From positions 1 to 64,000 of the forward strand of contig JAHHIB010000005.1 of NCBI GenBank assembly GCA_019359075.1: a stretch of DNA of 64,000 nt, in the 5' to 3' direction. This DNA is from Kalymmatonema hyalinum WJT4-NPBG1. Its GTDB lineage: Bacteria > Cyanobacteriota > Cyanobacteriia > Cyanobacteriales > Nostocaceae. Positions 8,170 to 18,000 of this stretch are shown one piece after another. Position numbers and translations under genes: made by a program. A model generated the notes under the pieces. The model was not told where the DNA came from. It made no database searches and worked only from the letters and a program-made list of their open reading frames with translations. How positions within the stretch are numbered: the stretch's first letter is position 1; each line of letters starts with the position of its first letter.

Positions 8170-9600
8170 TCAGACGGTATCCATTGCTTCAAACTCGAAC
8201 TTAATTTCCTTCCACAGTTCGCAAGCTGCAGCCAATTCAGGAGACCACTTGGCGGCTTCGCGGATAACGTCGTTACCTTCACGAGCCAAGTTGCGACCTT
8301 CGTTACGAGCTTGGACAACTGCTTCCAAGGCGACGCGGTTAGCAGTCGCACCAGGAGCATTACCCCAGGGGTGACCAAGTGTACCACCACCGAATTGCAG
8401 CACGGAGTCATCACCAAAGATTTCTACCAGTGCGGGCATATGCCATACGTGAATACCACCGGAAGCAACTGCCATTACACCAGGTAGAGAAGCCCAGTCT
8501 TGGGTGAAGTAGATACCGCGAGACTTGTCTTGCTCAACATAGTTTTCACGCAGGAGGTCAACGAAGCCCATTGTGATACCACGCTCACCTTCCAGTTTAC
8601 CAACCACGGTTCCGGTATGGATGTGGTCACCACCGGACAACCGCAGAGCCTTAGCCAATACACGGAAGTGGATACCGTGGTTCTTCTGACGGTCGATAAC
8701 GGCGTGCATTGCGCGGTGAATGTGTAGCAGAATGCCGTTGTCGCGGCACCAACGAGCCAATGTGGTGTTGGCGGTGAAGCCTGCGGTTAGGTAGTCGTGC
8801 ATGATGATGGGCATTTTGAGTTCTTTAGCGTACTCTGCCCGCTTCAACATTTCTTCGCAGGTGGGGGCGGTGACGTTCAGGTAGTGACCTTTGATTTCAC
8901 CGGTTTCTGCTTGTGCCTTGTGGATAGCTTCAGCTACGAACAAGAAGCGATCGCGCCACCGTTGGAATGGTGCGGAGTTAATGTTTTCGTCGTCTTTGGT
9001 GAAGTCCAAACCACCGCGCAAGCACTCGTAGACTGCGCGTCCGTAGTTCTTAGCTGACAGACCCAACTTGGGTTTGATCGTACAACCCAGCAAGGGACGA
9101 CCGTATTTGTTTAACTTATCACGCTCGACTTGGATACCGTGAGGAGGACCTTGGAAAGTCTTGATGTAAGCGACAGGAAAGCGGATGTCTTCCAGACGCA
9201 GTGCCCGCAGGGCTTTAAAACCAAATACGTTACCTACGATAGAGGTCAACACATTGGTTACAGAGCCTTCTTCAAACAGATCCAGGGGATAGGCAACGTA
9301 GCAGATGAACTGGTTGTCTTCGCCGGGAACTGGTTCGATGTCGTAGCAACGACCTTTGTAGCGATCTAGGTCGGTCAGCAAGTCTGTCCACACGGTTGTC
9401 CAAGTACCAGTGGAAGACTCAGCCGCCACTGCCGCACCTGCTTCTTCGGGGGGAACTCCGGGCTGTGGTGTCACGCGGAATGCCGCTAGAAGATCTGTAT
9501 CCTTGGGTGTGTAATCGGGTGTGTAATAAGTTAATCTATAATCTTTTACCCCAGCTTGATACCCTGTTTTTGTCTGAGTCTTCGTTTGAGCGTAAGACAT
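8170..9600 (-). CDS. rbcL: ribulose bisphosphate carboxylase large subunit (form IB)
   Basis: RbcL is the catalytic subunit that carboxylates or oxygenates ribulose 1,5-bisphosphate. The 476-residue sequence has the catalytic [20 protein letters not shown] region, the carbamylated-lysine and Mg-binding motif [10 protein letters not shown], the [17 protein letters not shown] segment, loop 6 (GKLEGERG) and the [10 protein letters not shown] and [14 protein letters not shown] phosphate loops. The start [20 protein letters not shown] is typical of cyanobacteria. It is first in the operon, with a leader of several hundred bases upstream. Confidence 0.99.
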   Translation of the reverse strand: MSYAQTKTQTKTGYQAGVKDYRLTYYTPDYTPKDTDLLAAFRVTPQPGVPPEEAGAAVAAESSTGTWTTVWTDLLTDLDRYKGRCYDIEPVPGEDNQFICYVAYPLDLFEEGSVTNVLTSIVGNVFGFKALRALRLEDIRFPVAYIKTFQGPPHGIQVERDKLNKYGRPLLGCTIKPKLGLSAKNYGRAVYECLRGGLDFTKDDENINSAPFQRWRDRFLFVAEAIHKAQAETGEIKGHYLNVTAPTCEEMLKRAEYAKELKMPIIMHDYLTAGFTANTTLARWCRDNGILLHIHRAMHAVIDRQKNHGIHFRVLAKALRLSGGDHIHTGTVVGKLEGERGITMGFVDLLRENYVEQDKSRGIYFTQDWASLPGVMAVASGGIHVWHMPALVEIFGDDSVLQFGGGTLGHPWGNAPGATANRVALEAVVQARNEGRNLAREGNDVIREAAKWSPELAAACELWKEIKFEFEAMDTV

Positions 9601-10044
9601 AAGTTCCCTTCCAACAAGTTTCTCTTTTTACTTAACAAATCACGTTTTGTGCAACATTCCCTTGCCTCAAACCCTCCCCCTAGTGGGGTAGAGATAAGGA
9701 AAAATCGTTTGTTAGGGGTTGCTTATTGCAAAAATATGCTGTTTTTCTGCAACTTTTGACGGAAATTCACAGATTTTTTTATGAGTGAAAGACACAAGCC
9801 GCACATCACGTAATTTGTAGCCTGTTTCACAATATATCAAGAATGTCATAAGTTATTCTTTGAATATTTTTAACTTTTGTATTTAAATTTGTTATGAATG
9901 AAGAATCTTAACATTATATTAAGAAAGCTTTACAAAAAGCGTGTAATAATATGGTGCTTTCAATTAGGGGTGTAAGAGTGTAGGGGCGCGCTCCTAATAG
10001 GTGTACAGGGAAAGAATTCCCTCACTCGTCTACACCCCTATACC
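9601..10044. promoter_or_regulatory. rbcL upstream region with candidate promoter and palindrome
   Basis: This gap holds no convincing gene. On the minus strand a consensus -10 element TATAAT (9918-9913) sits inside CTTAA-N7-TTAAG (9907-9923), a LysR-like palindrome about 310 bp upstream of rbcL. That position is plausible for an RbcR/CmpR-type site because cyanobacterial rbc leaders are long. Closer to the next gene, TAGGGGTGTA (9965-9974) pairs with TACACCCCTA (10031-10040), and AGGGAA pairs with TTCCCT inside that loop, giving a nested hairpin. Confidence 0.3.
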
Positions 10045-10062
10045 TTGAGAAACACTCCTAAA

Positions 10063-10611
10063 ATGCTTATTCCTGAAATTGAAACCCAGCGCCTGCTCCT
10101 GCGCGGATTTCGTGAAGAAGACCTTGATCCTTACGCCGAGATGTGCGGCGATCCGGAAGTCATGCGTTACATAGGCGCGGGGAAACCTCTGTCCCGTTGG
10201 GAGTCCTGGCGAAATATGGCAATGATGCTCGGTCATTGGCAGTTGCGGGGCTATGGTATGTGGGCGGTTGAGGAACGCTCTAGTGGTGAAATGATCGGTC
10301 GGATAGGCTGCTGGCAACCGGAGAACTGGCCGGCATTTGAGATTGGCTGGACGTTGCGGCGAGCTTATTGGGGACGCGGCTTAGCAACGGAGGGTGCAAA
10401 GGCAGCGATGGATTATGCTTTTGGCGAGTTACAGGTATCCCATGTGATAAGTCTGATTCGTCCGGAGAATTATGCTTCGAGGCGAGTTGCCGAGAAGTTA
10501 GGGGAAAAACTGGAAGGAACGACGGAAATCTTCGCAGGTGAGGCGGTAATTTACGGAATGAGTCGAGAAGATTGGCTAGCGATCAGGCAGAATCTACGTG
10601 TAGGTAATTGA
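10063..10611 (+). CDS. GNAT-family N-acetyltransferase (RimJ/RimL type)
   Basis: Reading from MLIPEIETQRLLLRGFREED, the protein shows the usual RimJ/RimL layout: the ETQRLLLR strand, GYGMWAVEER, the central GWTLRRAYWGRGLATEGAKA acetyl-CoA-binding loop (Q/RxxGxG/A) and the C-terminal NYASRRVAEKLGEKLEG helix. It would transfer acetyl from acetyl-CoA to an unknown amine or protein N-terminus. The gene is clearly more GC-rich than its flanks, so transfer is possible. The frame opens at 10045, but the ATG at 10063 matches family starts better. Confidence 0.85.
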   Translation: MLIPEIETQRLLLRGFREEDLDPYAEMCGDPEVMRYIGAGKPLSRWESWRNMAMMLGHWQLRGYGMWAVEERSSGEMIGRIGCWQPENWPAFEIGWTLRRAYWGRGLATEGAKAAMDYAFGELQVSHVISLIRPENYASRRVAEKLGEKLEGTTEIFAGEAVIYGMSREDWLAIRQNLRVGN

Positions 10612-10909
10612 TACCCTTCCACCACTAACCCTTTATAAAAACATGGTAGTGCCTGAGTCGGCACTGATAATGGTTTGCTACGATTAAATGCATATACTGG
10701 AGCCTTGCTAGACCTAGTTCTCGGTCTTTTTTCGAGCCGTGTTCTCAGCATTGCTTTCGACATCGGTAATAAGTTATAGATTCGGTAGCAGTCAAGGTTT
10801 AGCTTGGTTAATGCCCAAAATCGAAGGCGCAAAACCTCATCTGGCTTTCACTGGCGCTGTTCAGTGATTAGTCCTTTGTCCTCTGTCCTGGGCAAATGAC
10901 AAAAGGCAA
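10612..10909. other. intergenic region without a recognised gene
   Basis: The stretch between the acetyltransferase and panB contains a minus-strand open frame (10551-10832) with no recognisable domain and an unnatural composition. I see no RNA gene or clear regulatory site in it. Confidence 0.4.
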
Positions 10910-10959
10910 AAAATCTAAAATCTAAAATCTAAAATCTAAAATTTATAAATTCAAAATCT
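10910..10959. repeat. AAAATCT heptanucleotide tandem repeat before panB
   Basis: Four exact AAAATCT units (10910-10937), one variant (10938-10944) and one further exact unit (10953-10959) run to within three bases of the panB ATG. The repeat occupies the place where a ribosome-binding site would lie, and no Shine-Dalgarno sequence is visible. Confidence 0.85.
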
Positions 10960-10962
10960 AAA

Positions 10963-11736
10963 ATGGCTGTCACAACCCGACAATTAATTGAATGGAAACA
11001 AAAGGGACGTCCAATTGTGGCGTTGACTGCCTGGGATTATGCGATCGCTCAGATCTTAGATACAGCTGGAGTAGATTTAATCCTTGTGGGAGATACAATG
11101 GCAGTGGTTTTGGGATATGAAACAACGCTGCCAATTACTTTAGAAGAAATGCTTCATCATGCCAAAGCTGTACGTCGCGCTGTGAAGCGAGCATTAATGG
11201 TGGTAGATTTACCATTTTTAACGTATCAAGAAAGTCAAGAGCAAGCGATACACTCAGCAGGACGTGTGCTAAAAGAAACGGGCGCTCAAGCAGTCAAGTT
11301 AGAGGGTGGCTATCCAGCAATGGTAGAAACCGTTGCCCGTTTGGTGCAAGCAGGAATTCCGGTGATGGGTCATGTGGGTTTGACACCGCAATCGATACAT
11401 CACCTTGGTTTGCGTCAACAGGGAAAGAGCGAAGAAGCAGGGGAAAGGATTTTACAAGAGGCGATCGCCCTAGAACAAGCGGGTGCATTTTCTATAGTGT
11501 TAGAGCATATCCCCGCTGAGTTAGCATTACATATTACGCAGAAAATCAGTATTCCCACGATTGGCATTGGTGCAGGAGCCCACTGTGACGGTCAAGTTCT
11601 TGTGACATCAGATGTACTTGCGCTTTCAGAAAAGCAACCACCATTTGCCAAAGTTTATACCAATTTGCGAGAGACGATTACCAAAGCTGTCCAGGATTAC
11701 GGTACTGAGGTGAGGGAGCGAAAGTTTCCACAATAG
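10963..11736 (+). CDS. panB: 3-methyl-2-oxobutanoate hydroxymethyltransferase
   Basis: PanB makes ketopantoate from alpha-ketoisovalerate and 5,10-methylene-tetrahydrofolate, the first step of pantothenate and CoA synthesis. The 257-residue protein shows the Mg-binding [18 protein letters not shown], the [10 protein letters not shown] segment, [17 protein letters not shown] and the catalytic glutamate in [10 protein letters not shown]. Length is normal. The ATG follows directly after a heptanucleotide repeat with no visible ribosome-binding site, suggesting weak or unusual initiation. Confidence 0.95.
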   Translation: MAVTTRQLIEWKQKGRPIVALTAWDYAIAQILDTAGVDLILVGDTMAVVLGYETTLPITLEEMLHHAKAVRRAVKRALMVVDLPFLTYQESQEQAIHSAGRVLKETGAQAVKLEGGYPAMVETVARLVQAGIPVMGHVGLTPQSIHHLGLRQQGKSEEAGERILQEAIALEQAGAFSIVLEHIPAELALHITQKISIPTIGIGAGAHCDGQVLVTSDVLALSEKQPPFAKVYTNLRETITKAVQDYGTEVRERKFPQ

Positions 11737-11849
11737 TGGTCACAAAAGTGATTAGTAGTTACTCCAAACTCAATTTATCACAAACAACTTCTTGTCGCTA
11801 ACACCCATGCCAGAATATACACAATTGCGGCTACTTTGACGATTGCAAA

Positions 11850-12422
11850 TTAGCCACTTAAACCATCAAAAGACAAAAACGGAAACTCAGTTTTCACATT
11901 CCACCGCCTGCCATCGTGCAGCAACAGCGTTAAGTTAGAAGCAGTAAACTCAAAATACAGCTGACGCTTTTCAAATTCCGACCAAGCAGCTTTAAAGTTT
12001 TGCTTTGTTAAATCTTTAAACGCAACCGTCATGTGGGGAGCAAAGGGACGAGTTTTACCAACTTTATCAACAATTCCCAAGTTGCTCTCCAGATGTGTCA
12101 TCAAATCAGCGTGTAAAGCTAGCAATTGTGGACTTCTTACCACATCAATATAAATGACGCGAGGGGCAAAGGCAGCGAACCCACTTAGTGTGATAGGGAC
12201 TGACTCTCGACAAGCGGCAAAATCTTTAAGGCATTCTTCTAGTGCTGGTACGTCGGCATCTGTCCATTCAAAAGGCGGTTGCAGGGTGATGTGCGGTGGA
12301 GATTTTTGTGCGTGACGACTGCCATAGCGATCAGCAAAGTATTGCTTAATTTGGTTAGCGTAGTCTTGGATTTCCCTTGAAGGCAGGAGGGCTATAAAAT
12401 AAAGTTTCTGTGATTGCAGCAT
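11850..12422 (-). CDS. 2'-5' RNA ligase family protein (2H phosphoesterase)
   Basis: The 190-residue protein has the two HxT motifs that define the 2H phosphoesterase fold: PHITLQPP (His44, Thr46) and PHMTVAFKD (His130, Thr132). Such enzymes act on 2'-5' or cyclic phosphodiester bonds in RNA; the in vivo substrate in cyanobacteria is not known. It is convergent with panB and probably stands alone. Confidence 0.85.
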   Translation of the reverse strand: MLQSQKLYFIALLPSREIQDYANQIKQYFADRYGSRHAQKSPPHITLQPPFEWTDADVPALEECLKDFAACRESVPITLSGFAAFAPRVIYIDVVRSPQLLALHADLMTHLESNLGIVDKVGKTRPFAPHMTVAFKDLTKQNFKAAWSEFEKRQLYFEFTASNLTLLLHDGRRWNVKTEFPFLSFDGLSG

Positions 12423-12758
12423 TTATTAAAGAGTAGGAACAGAGATATTGCACCCTTGGAGTATGTCCTCCGGACACGCTACGCTAAAGCGTTCGCTTTT
12501 TCGTGTGCCTTTGGCACTCAGCTCCTCATGCGCGGAGGCACGCCAGTCCCCTGGGCGTGGGAAACTCGCCTGCTTTCTCTGGACTCACCATTCTCAAAAC
12601 CCTTCAGGTGGGCACTGATCACAACGTAAAAATGAGGTTTTGAGCGAACGGTAGGCAGTGCCCACCCTACAAAAATTGTCATATCATGCAAGGTAGCTTA
12701 AAAAGCAGACAATCGCCCTAAAAATATTACAGCATATGGTTTTGAGAGGTCGCAAGCA
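12423..12758. repeat. intergenic region of palindromic repeats
   Basis: 12470-12560 is a mosaic of short palindromes around TCCGGACACGCTACGC, a motif that recurs (in either orientation) near 14930, 45985 and 58740. Further on, GGTGGGCACTG (12607-12617) pairs with CAGTGCCCACC (12655-12665), making a long hairpin. No gene is supported here. Confidence 0.5.
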
Positions 12759-13025
12759 ATGCCCTGGTTTGTAAAGATAGAAGAAGGCATAGTTGATAAG
12801 TCCACCTTCGACCAATACGTAAGCGCCCATAAAGCTTACGTACAGGAGTTGATTGCTAAAGGACACAAGGTGAAAACTGGCTACTGGGCGCAAAGAGGCG
12901 GTGGCATGATGCTGTTTGAAGCAAGCTCAATGGATGAAGCAGAAGCTATTGTCGCTGGTGATCCATTGGTAGAAAATGGCTGTGTCAAGTATAAGCTTTA
13001 CGAGTGGAAAATTGTTGCCGAATAA
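12759..13025 (+). CDS. YciI-family protein
   Basis: The 88-residue protein has a ferredoxin-like fold pattern typical of YciI domains: MPWFVKIEEGIVDKSTFDQY, HKAYVQELIAKGHKVKTGYW, GGGMMLFEASSMDEAEAIV and DPLVENGCVKYKLYEWK. The DP motif near the C-terminus is characteristic of the family. Function is unknown; YciI proteins may be small enzymes or sensors. It lies 37 bp upstream of the SRP RNA. Confidence 0.85.
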   Translation: MPWFVKIEEGIVDKSTFDQYVSAHKAYVQELIAKGHKVKTGYWAQRGGGMMLFEASSMDEAEAIVAGDPLVENGCVKYKLYEWKIVAE

Positions 13026-13061
13026 CACACAGTCAGAAAATTTAATGCTATTGTGTTTATA

Positions 13062-13155
13062 GACCTGGATCTACGCGGCTGCAACGCCCAAACTTTGTCA
13101 GGACCGGAAGGTAGCAGCAATAGGGGATGCTTGTAGCAGGCGTAGTCTCCGGGTC
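13062..13155 (+). ncRNA. ffs: signal recognition particle RNA, small bacterial type (4.5S)
   Basis: The SRP helix 8 signature is complete: GTCAGGACCGGAAGGTAGCA in the tetraloop region, followed by GGGATGCTTG. The ends pair (GACCTGGA at 13062 with TCCGGGTC ending at 13155), forming a single long hairpin of about 94 nt. A T-rich stretch follows at 13161. It works with Ffh in co-translational membrane targeting. Confidence 0.95.
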
Positions 13156-13183
13156 GCCCCATTTTAGGAGCGCATGAGCGACA

Positions 13184-13573
13184 ATGCCCGGTTTTGGAGA
13201 TGTTGTAAAAAAAGCTTTTTACCTTGGTGTTGGGTTGGCTTCTTACGCGGGAGAAAAAGCAGGTGGGACAATAACCGAACTGCGAGCGCAAGTCCAAAAG
13301 CTGGCAGATGAAATGGTTGCACGGGGCGAAATCACGACAGACGAAGCCCGCCGCTTAGTCGAAGAAATGATGAAGCAAGCCCAACAATCACCGACATCTG
13401 ATGTCACAGATCAGAAAACGCCTCCCTCTGAACCGCGCCGCATCGAAATCATAGAAGAAGATGAAGAGCCAACTACCGTAAAAGTTACCCCACCCACTGA
13501 GGATGTGGATAAATTACGGGATCAAGTCAAACAGATGCAGGAAGAACTGCGTAAGTTGCAACGTGATAAGTAG
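13184..13573 (+). CDS. phasin-like family protein
   Basis: The 129-residue protein begins MPGFGDVVKKAFYLGVGLAS, continues with a long amphipathic helix (GGTITELRAQVQKLADEMVA, then DEARRLVEEMMKQAQQ), a disordered acidic and Pro-rich middle, and a final coiled coil (DKLRDQVKQMQEELRKLQRD). This matches the small phasin/PHA granule-associated family seen next to ffs in many cyanobacteria. Binding to polyhydroxyalkanoate or another hydrophobic surface is inferred from the family only. Confidence 0.65.
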   Translation: MPGFGDVVKKAFYLGVGLASYAGEKAGGTITELRAQVQKLADEMVARGEITTDEARRLVEEMMKQAQQSPTSDVTDQKTPPSEPRRIEIIEEDEEPTTVKVTPPTEDVDKLRDQVKQMQEELRKLQRDK

Positions 13574-13730
13574 TTGGAAATGATCTGGTAGTAGCACTCA
13601 GAGTGGATTAGCAAAATATTTGCTGATAATGTTAAATTTTTATTTAAAAATAAAGCTTAGGGTGTACAAAAGTGCTTCAAGCCATGTAGCATTAAGCGTC
13701 CAGTAAATAGCTTGTAAGGACGTCAGGTTT

Positions 13731-14135
13731 ATGGAAAAGTGGCAAAAAGAGTTTTGGGACATGATAGAAACAGTGGCTGATGAAGTCGAAAGCTTCTTCC
13801 TGGAAATGACGGAAATGGTAGACTCATTTTTTGAGTTAACCGAAGAAATTACCGAGCAAGTACAAAATACCATCACCACTGAGTTGGAGCAGTATTTGCA
13901 GGAACTAGCTGATCCAATTATGGAAGTTTACTGGGAACTGGAAGACGTCATTATAGATGATGTCGATCTGGGTTTTCCTTATTCAGTGGAACCCTGTCCC
14001 GAAAAAAATGCCGCCTGTATCGGTTGTCGTCACTACCACGGTCAAGTATATAGTGGAAATTTGTTAGTTTGCGGTATGCATCCCTACGGTTGGGAAGATG
14101 AGAATTGCCCAGACTGGGAGCAGGAAGAGTTATGA
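13731..14135 (+). CDS. conserved hypothetical protein with acidic coiled coil and Cys/His cluster
   Basis: Residues 1-75 form a strongly acidic, helical region rich in Glu, Phe and Met; residues about 88-130 contain a cluster PCPEKNAACIGCRHYHGQVY...VCGMHPYGWEDENCPDWE with five cysteines and three histidines, suggesting a small zinc or Fe-S site. I do not recognise a named family, though the pattern resembles conserved cyanobacterial hypotheticals. No neighbour gives a clear functional hint. Confidence 0.6.
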   Translation: MEKWQKEFWDMIETVADEVESFFLEMTEMVDSFFELTEEITEQVQNTITTELEQYLQELADPIMEVYWELEDVIIDDVDLGFPYSVEPCPEKNAACIGCRHYHGQVYSGNLLVCGMHPYGWEDENCPDWEQEEL

Positions 14136-14176
14136 GTTTGGTGTGAGTAGTTAGTGGTACTTTGACAACTAACTAC

Positions 14177-14323
14177 TACAGCAATCCCCAAAACTGGTTA
14201 TGAACAGACTGATTTTTTAAGAAAGCGGCAAGCTCGTTTGGACGCGTAGCGGTGTGCTGTATGCTACAACGCCAAGATTAACAGAGAAACGTTTTTGTTT
14301 ACAAACTATTTAGGATTGCTGTA
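14177..14323. mobile_element. 147-bp MITE with IS630-type ends
   Basis: Terminal repeats TACAGCAATCC (14177-14187) and GGATTGCTGTA (14313-14323) bound a non-coding element between two genes. The right end, read inwards, matches the IS630-type end at 480-505 (TAGGATTGCT flanked by an AT-rich tract). It is probably mobilised by an IS630 transposase. Confidence 0.65.
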
Positions 14324-14374
14324 AGAAATAATAATTAATAATGCGTAATCAATAAAAATTAAAGATTAAAGACT

Positions 14375-14752
14375 ATGGAAATGAAATATGGAGAACGCAA
14401 TATTGCGGAAGGACAACTGATCACATTTCCCAATCCGCGTGTAGGAAGACGATACGACATTAACATTACCTTGCCAGAATTTACTTGTAAATGTCCGTTT
14501 TCTGGCTATCCTGACTTTGCCACGATTCACGTTAGCTACATCCCTGATGAGCGGGTAGTGGAATTGAAGGCGCTCAAACTATATATTAATAGCTATCGCG
14601 ATCGCTATATTTCCCACGAAGAAACTGCTAATCAAATCCTAGACGATTTTGTTGCTGCCTGTGACCCCTTAGATGTCACCGTTAAGGCAGATTTCACACC
14701 TCGGGGTAATGTACATACAGTGATTTCAGTGCGGCATCAAAAGAACGCTTAG
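14375..14752 (+). CDS. queF: NADPH-dependent 7-cyano-7-deazaguanine reductase (preQ1 synthase)
   Basis: QueF reduces the nitrile of preQ0 to the amine preQ1 in queuosine synthesis. The 125-residue protein is the short unimodular type. It has the catalytic cysteine in PEFTCKCPFSGYPDFATI (Cys40, with an extra Cys38) and the QueF motif ELKALKLYINSYRDRYISHE, ending with DPLDVTVKADFTPRGN. It is preceded by a MITE. A fragment of its coding sequence is repeated at 14963-15027. Confidence 0.94.
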   Translation: MEMKYGERNIAEGQLITFPNPRVGRRYDINITLPEFTCKCPFSGYPDFATIHVSYIPDERVVELKALKLYINSYRDRYISHEETANQILDDFVAACDPLDVTVKADFTPRGNVHTVISVRHQKNA

Positions 14753-14962
14753 AAATATTAGAGTCATATTAGCAACACATAACACAACACAGATAACGAA
14801 GACAAGCCAACGGAGAGCGTTGATAGTAATGCTGATGCTTTGCAGTCGTGGGTTAGACAAGATATGGATGCAGTCTTCCGAGTGGCGATTGCGCGTATGC
14901 GCAAAGCGCAGGCTACGCCAACGCGTAGCGTGTCCCTTTGGGACTGAGCGCAGCGCCCTTAA

Positions 14963-15027
14963 GGGCGATCGCTATATTTCCCACCAAGAATCTGCCAATC
15001 AAATCCTAGACGATTTTGTTGCTGCTG
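14963..15027 (+). pseudogene. duplicated fragment of queF
   Basis: About 65 bases match queF 14598-14662 (GCGATCGCTATATTTCCCAC onward, encoding DRYISHQESANQILDDFVAA) with only a few changes. The copy starts at a HIP1 octamer and ends two bases before the stop codon of the convergent haemagglutinin gene. It is too short to be functional. The stretch 14860-14962 before it consists of palindromic repeats. Confidence 0.8.
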
Positions 15028-15029
15028 TT

Positions 15030-18000
15030 TCACCGTTTTGGGCAGCTAGCAGGAGGAGTCCCCATACCATTAGCATTGGATGCATGCGAGATGAGGGTAA
15101 CTTGCCCCTTGCCGTTGAACACCCAACCCGTAGCAGGGACAATTTTTATAGCTTCAGGTTTAGACTGTGGTAAGCCAGCGGGTTCCTTTTTCGCTTGCGG
15201 CTGTGTTGTGATAGCTGAAGTGCGAGTATCTGTCCATAAGACATCAGTGCTAAGGGGTTCGTTAGGACTGGGGGGTAACCCGCCACGTCCGGTGATAGTA
15301 AACTTACTACCTTCTGCTTCCGCAAAGGCAGCACAGCTTGTGTCTATGACCTCTGATATCTCTGCTAGCAGCGTGGGTAGTTCCACAAATCCTTTACTGG
15401 GGTCAAAATCTGGTGTGTTGATAGTCACCTGACCTTCTAAAGTCGGGCTGGTTAGAGAAAATGCTGTAATATCGTTGGTTAGTGAATTTTCAGGCTTCAA
15501 TTGGTTTGACTCAGTGGTTCCCAACAGGCGCTTCAAGTCATCTCGACTACGTTGTTGGATGTTAAAATTACTTAAAGATGTGATTGTGATTTTGCCACCA
15601 TCGCCACTAAATGCATTAGCGCTAATGTCGCTGTTTTCATTAGGGACAGTAACAATAAACCCATTGGGAACATTGATGGTAATATTGCCACCATTGCCAC
15701 TACCAGTTGCAGTGGTGGAGATGGAACTCTGAGTATCCTGACGACGCAACAAAAGTAAATTTCCTATCTGTAAGTCAATATCTCCACCCCTACCTATATT
15801 GTTTGCATCGCTACTAATACTCGCATCTTCCATCTGCAATTTCTTTGCACTAATGCTGATTTTTCCACCGTTAGCCTCGCCACGAGTGTTTGTATTTATA
15901 CTTACAGACTTGAGATCAAAAGAGTCTGCGACATTAAAGTTGATTTCTCCAGCTTTACCTGTGTTCTGTGTATTGCTACTAACCCCTGCCCTTTCAATCT
16001 GGGCATTCTTGGCAGTTATGCTGATAGTTCCAGCATCACCTATACCTTCACTCTTAGCAGTTATACCTCCATCGCTTAGGCTAAAAGAGTCGGTGGTAAT
16101 AGAGATGTTGCCTGATTTACCTGAATTAGACGCAATGCTATCGATACCTCCATCTGAAATCTGCACCTTGTTGGCATCAATCCTGATAGTTCCAGCATCA
16201 CCTGTACCAGAACTGTTAGCAGTTATACCTGCGCCATTCACCTGAAAATAGTCTGTGGCACGAATAGAGATGTTTCCTGATTTACCAGAGTTGTTAGTAT
16301 CACTATTGATAATCCCACCTGAAATCTGCACATTGTTGGCATCAATGGTGATAGTTCCAGGATTACCTGTGCGAGAACTGTTAAGGTTGATATTTGGCTT
16401 GTTGAGTACAAAAGAGCCTCCAACTTTAAAGCTGATAGTTCCAGCATCACCTATACCTTCACTCTTAGCAGTTATACCTCCATCGCTTAGGCTAAAAGAG
16501 TCGGTGGTAATAGAGATGTTGCCTGATTTACCTGAATTAGACGCAATGCTATCGATACCTCCACGTTCAACCTGCACATTTTTGGCATCAATCCTGATAG
16601 TTCCAGCATCACCTGTACCAGAACTGTTAGCAGTTATACCTGCATCAGTTACCTTAAAAGAGTCTATAGCACGAATAGAGATGTTTCCTGCTTTACTGAA
16701 ATTATCCGTATTACTCTGAAGAATCCCATTTTCAATCTGCAAATTATTAGCCGTAATGTTGATAGTTCCAGGATTACCTGTGCCGGAACTTTTAACATTG
16801 ATATTTGGACTGTTGAGTAGAAAAGAGCCTCCATTCAACCTGATAGTTCCAGCATCACCTGTACCAGAACTGTTAGCAGTTATAGCTCCATTAGTCACCG
16901 TAAAAGAGTCGGTGGCTTTAATAGAGATGTCGCCTGATTTACCTGAAGCAGACGCATTGCTATTGATACTTCCATTTTTTTCAATCTGCACATTCTTGGC
17001 AGTGATGCTGATAGTTCCAGCATCACCTGTACCAGAACTGTTAGCATTTATAGCTCCATTAGTCACCGTCAAAGAGTCTGTGGCTTTAATAGAGATGTTT
17101 CCTGATTTACCTGCACCAGAGGTAGTGCTGCCTAGCTGACTTTGATCCCTAACAACAAAAGAATTAGCTTCAACGTTTATCACTCCGCCATTACCTGCAC
17201 CAGAGGTAGTGCTGGCTAGATTACTTCCACCGCTAACTTCAAAAGAATTAGCTTTAATGTTTATCACTCCGGCATTACCTGCACTAGAGGTAATGCTGGT
17301 TAGCCCACTTTTACCGGTAAGAACAAAAGAATTAGCTTCAACGTTTATCACTCCGCCATTCCCTGCACCATAGTTATTGCTGCTTAGGCCAGTATTATTA
17401 ACTTCAAAAGAATTAGCTTTAATGTTTATTGCTCCGCCATTCCCTGTACCAAAGGTTTTGCTGCCTAGCCCACCGTTATCCCTGGCAACAAAAGAATTCT
17501 TAGCTATGACGGTAATGTCTCCCGCACTTCCCGATGCTGTTGCCTGAGTTCCTCCACCACCGTTATTCTTCAACGTAATATTGTTGGCTTCCAGCTTTAT
17601 TTGTCCGCCATTGCCAGAACTGAAGCTGTTAGCGTCGATGCTGGATCTATCGACATCGATCGCATCCCCAAGGATACTAATTTGTTGCCCATTTCTGTCG
17701 CCCACTGTATCAGCTCGTACTATTGATTCAGAGGTAATATTGATATTTCTACCAGCAACTGCGATCGCACCACCGCCATCTCCTGTAGCACCAATAAACG
17801 AATTCTTTGAAAACCCGATGTCTGCAAAACTCGTCCCAGGCTGATAATCCAGCTTCCAACCTTGTTCTATCGGCGCGAGATTTACGGTCCCATTGCTGCC
17901 AACACTGCCGATTTCAATACGTCCTGCTGGTGACTTGAGAACGCCACCCTCAATAGATACATTCCCCCCCACCAGTGCTAAGGTTTTCCCCTCACTCACT

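Noticed and set aside
10551-10832. 93-residue minus-strand frame after the acetyltransferase
   Set aside because: Overlaps the acetyltransferase 3' end and shows no domain or ribosome site.
14820-15173. Plus-strand frame containing the queF-like segment
   Set aside because: The queF part is a short duplicated fragment; the rest is palindromic repeat and antisense to the haemagglutinin gene.
15799-17139. Several plus-strand frames opposite the haemagglutinin gene
   Set aside because: Repetitive shadows of the beta-helix repeats; the minus-strand product has a full TPS domain and signal peptide.
16040-17300. Regularly spaced repeats suggestive of a CRISPR array
   Set aside because: They are in frame within a coding sequence, vary in unit length and encode the beta-helix.
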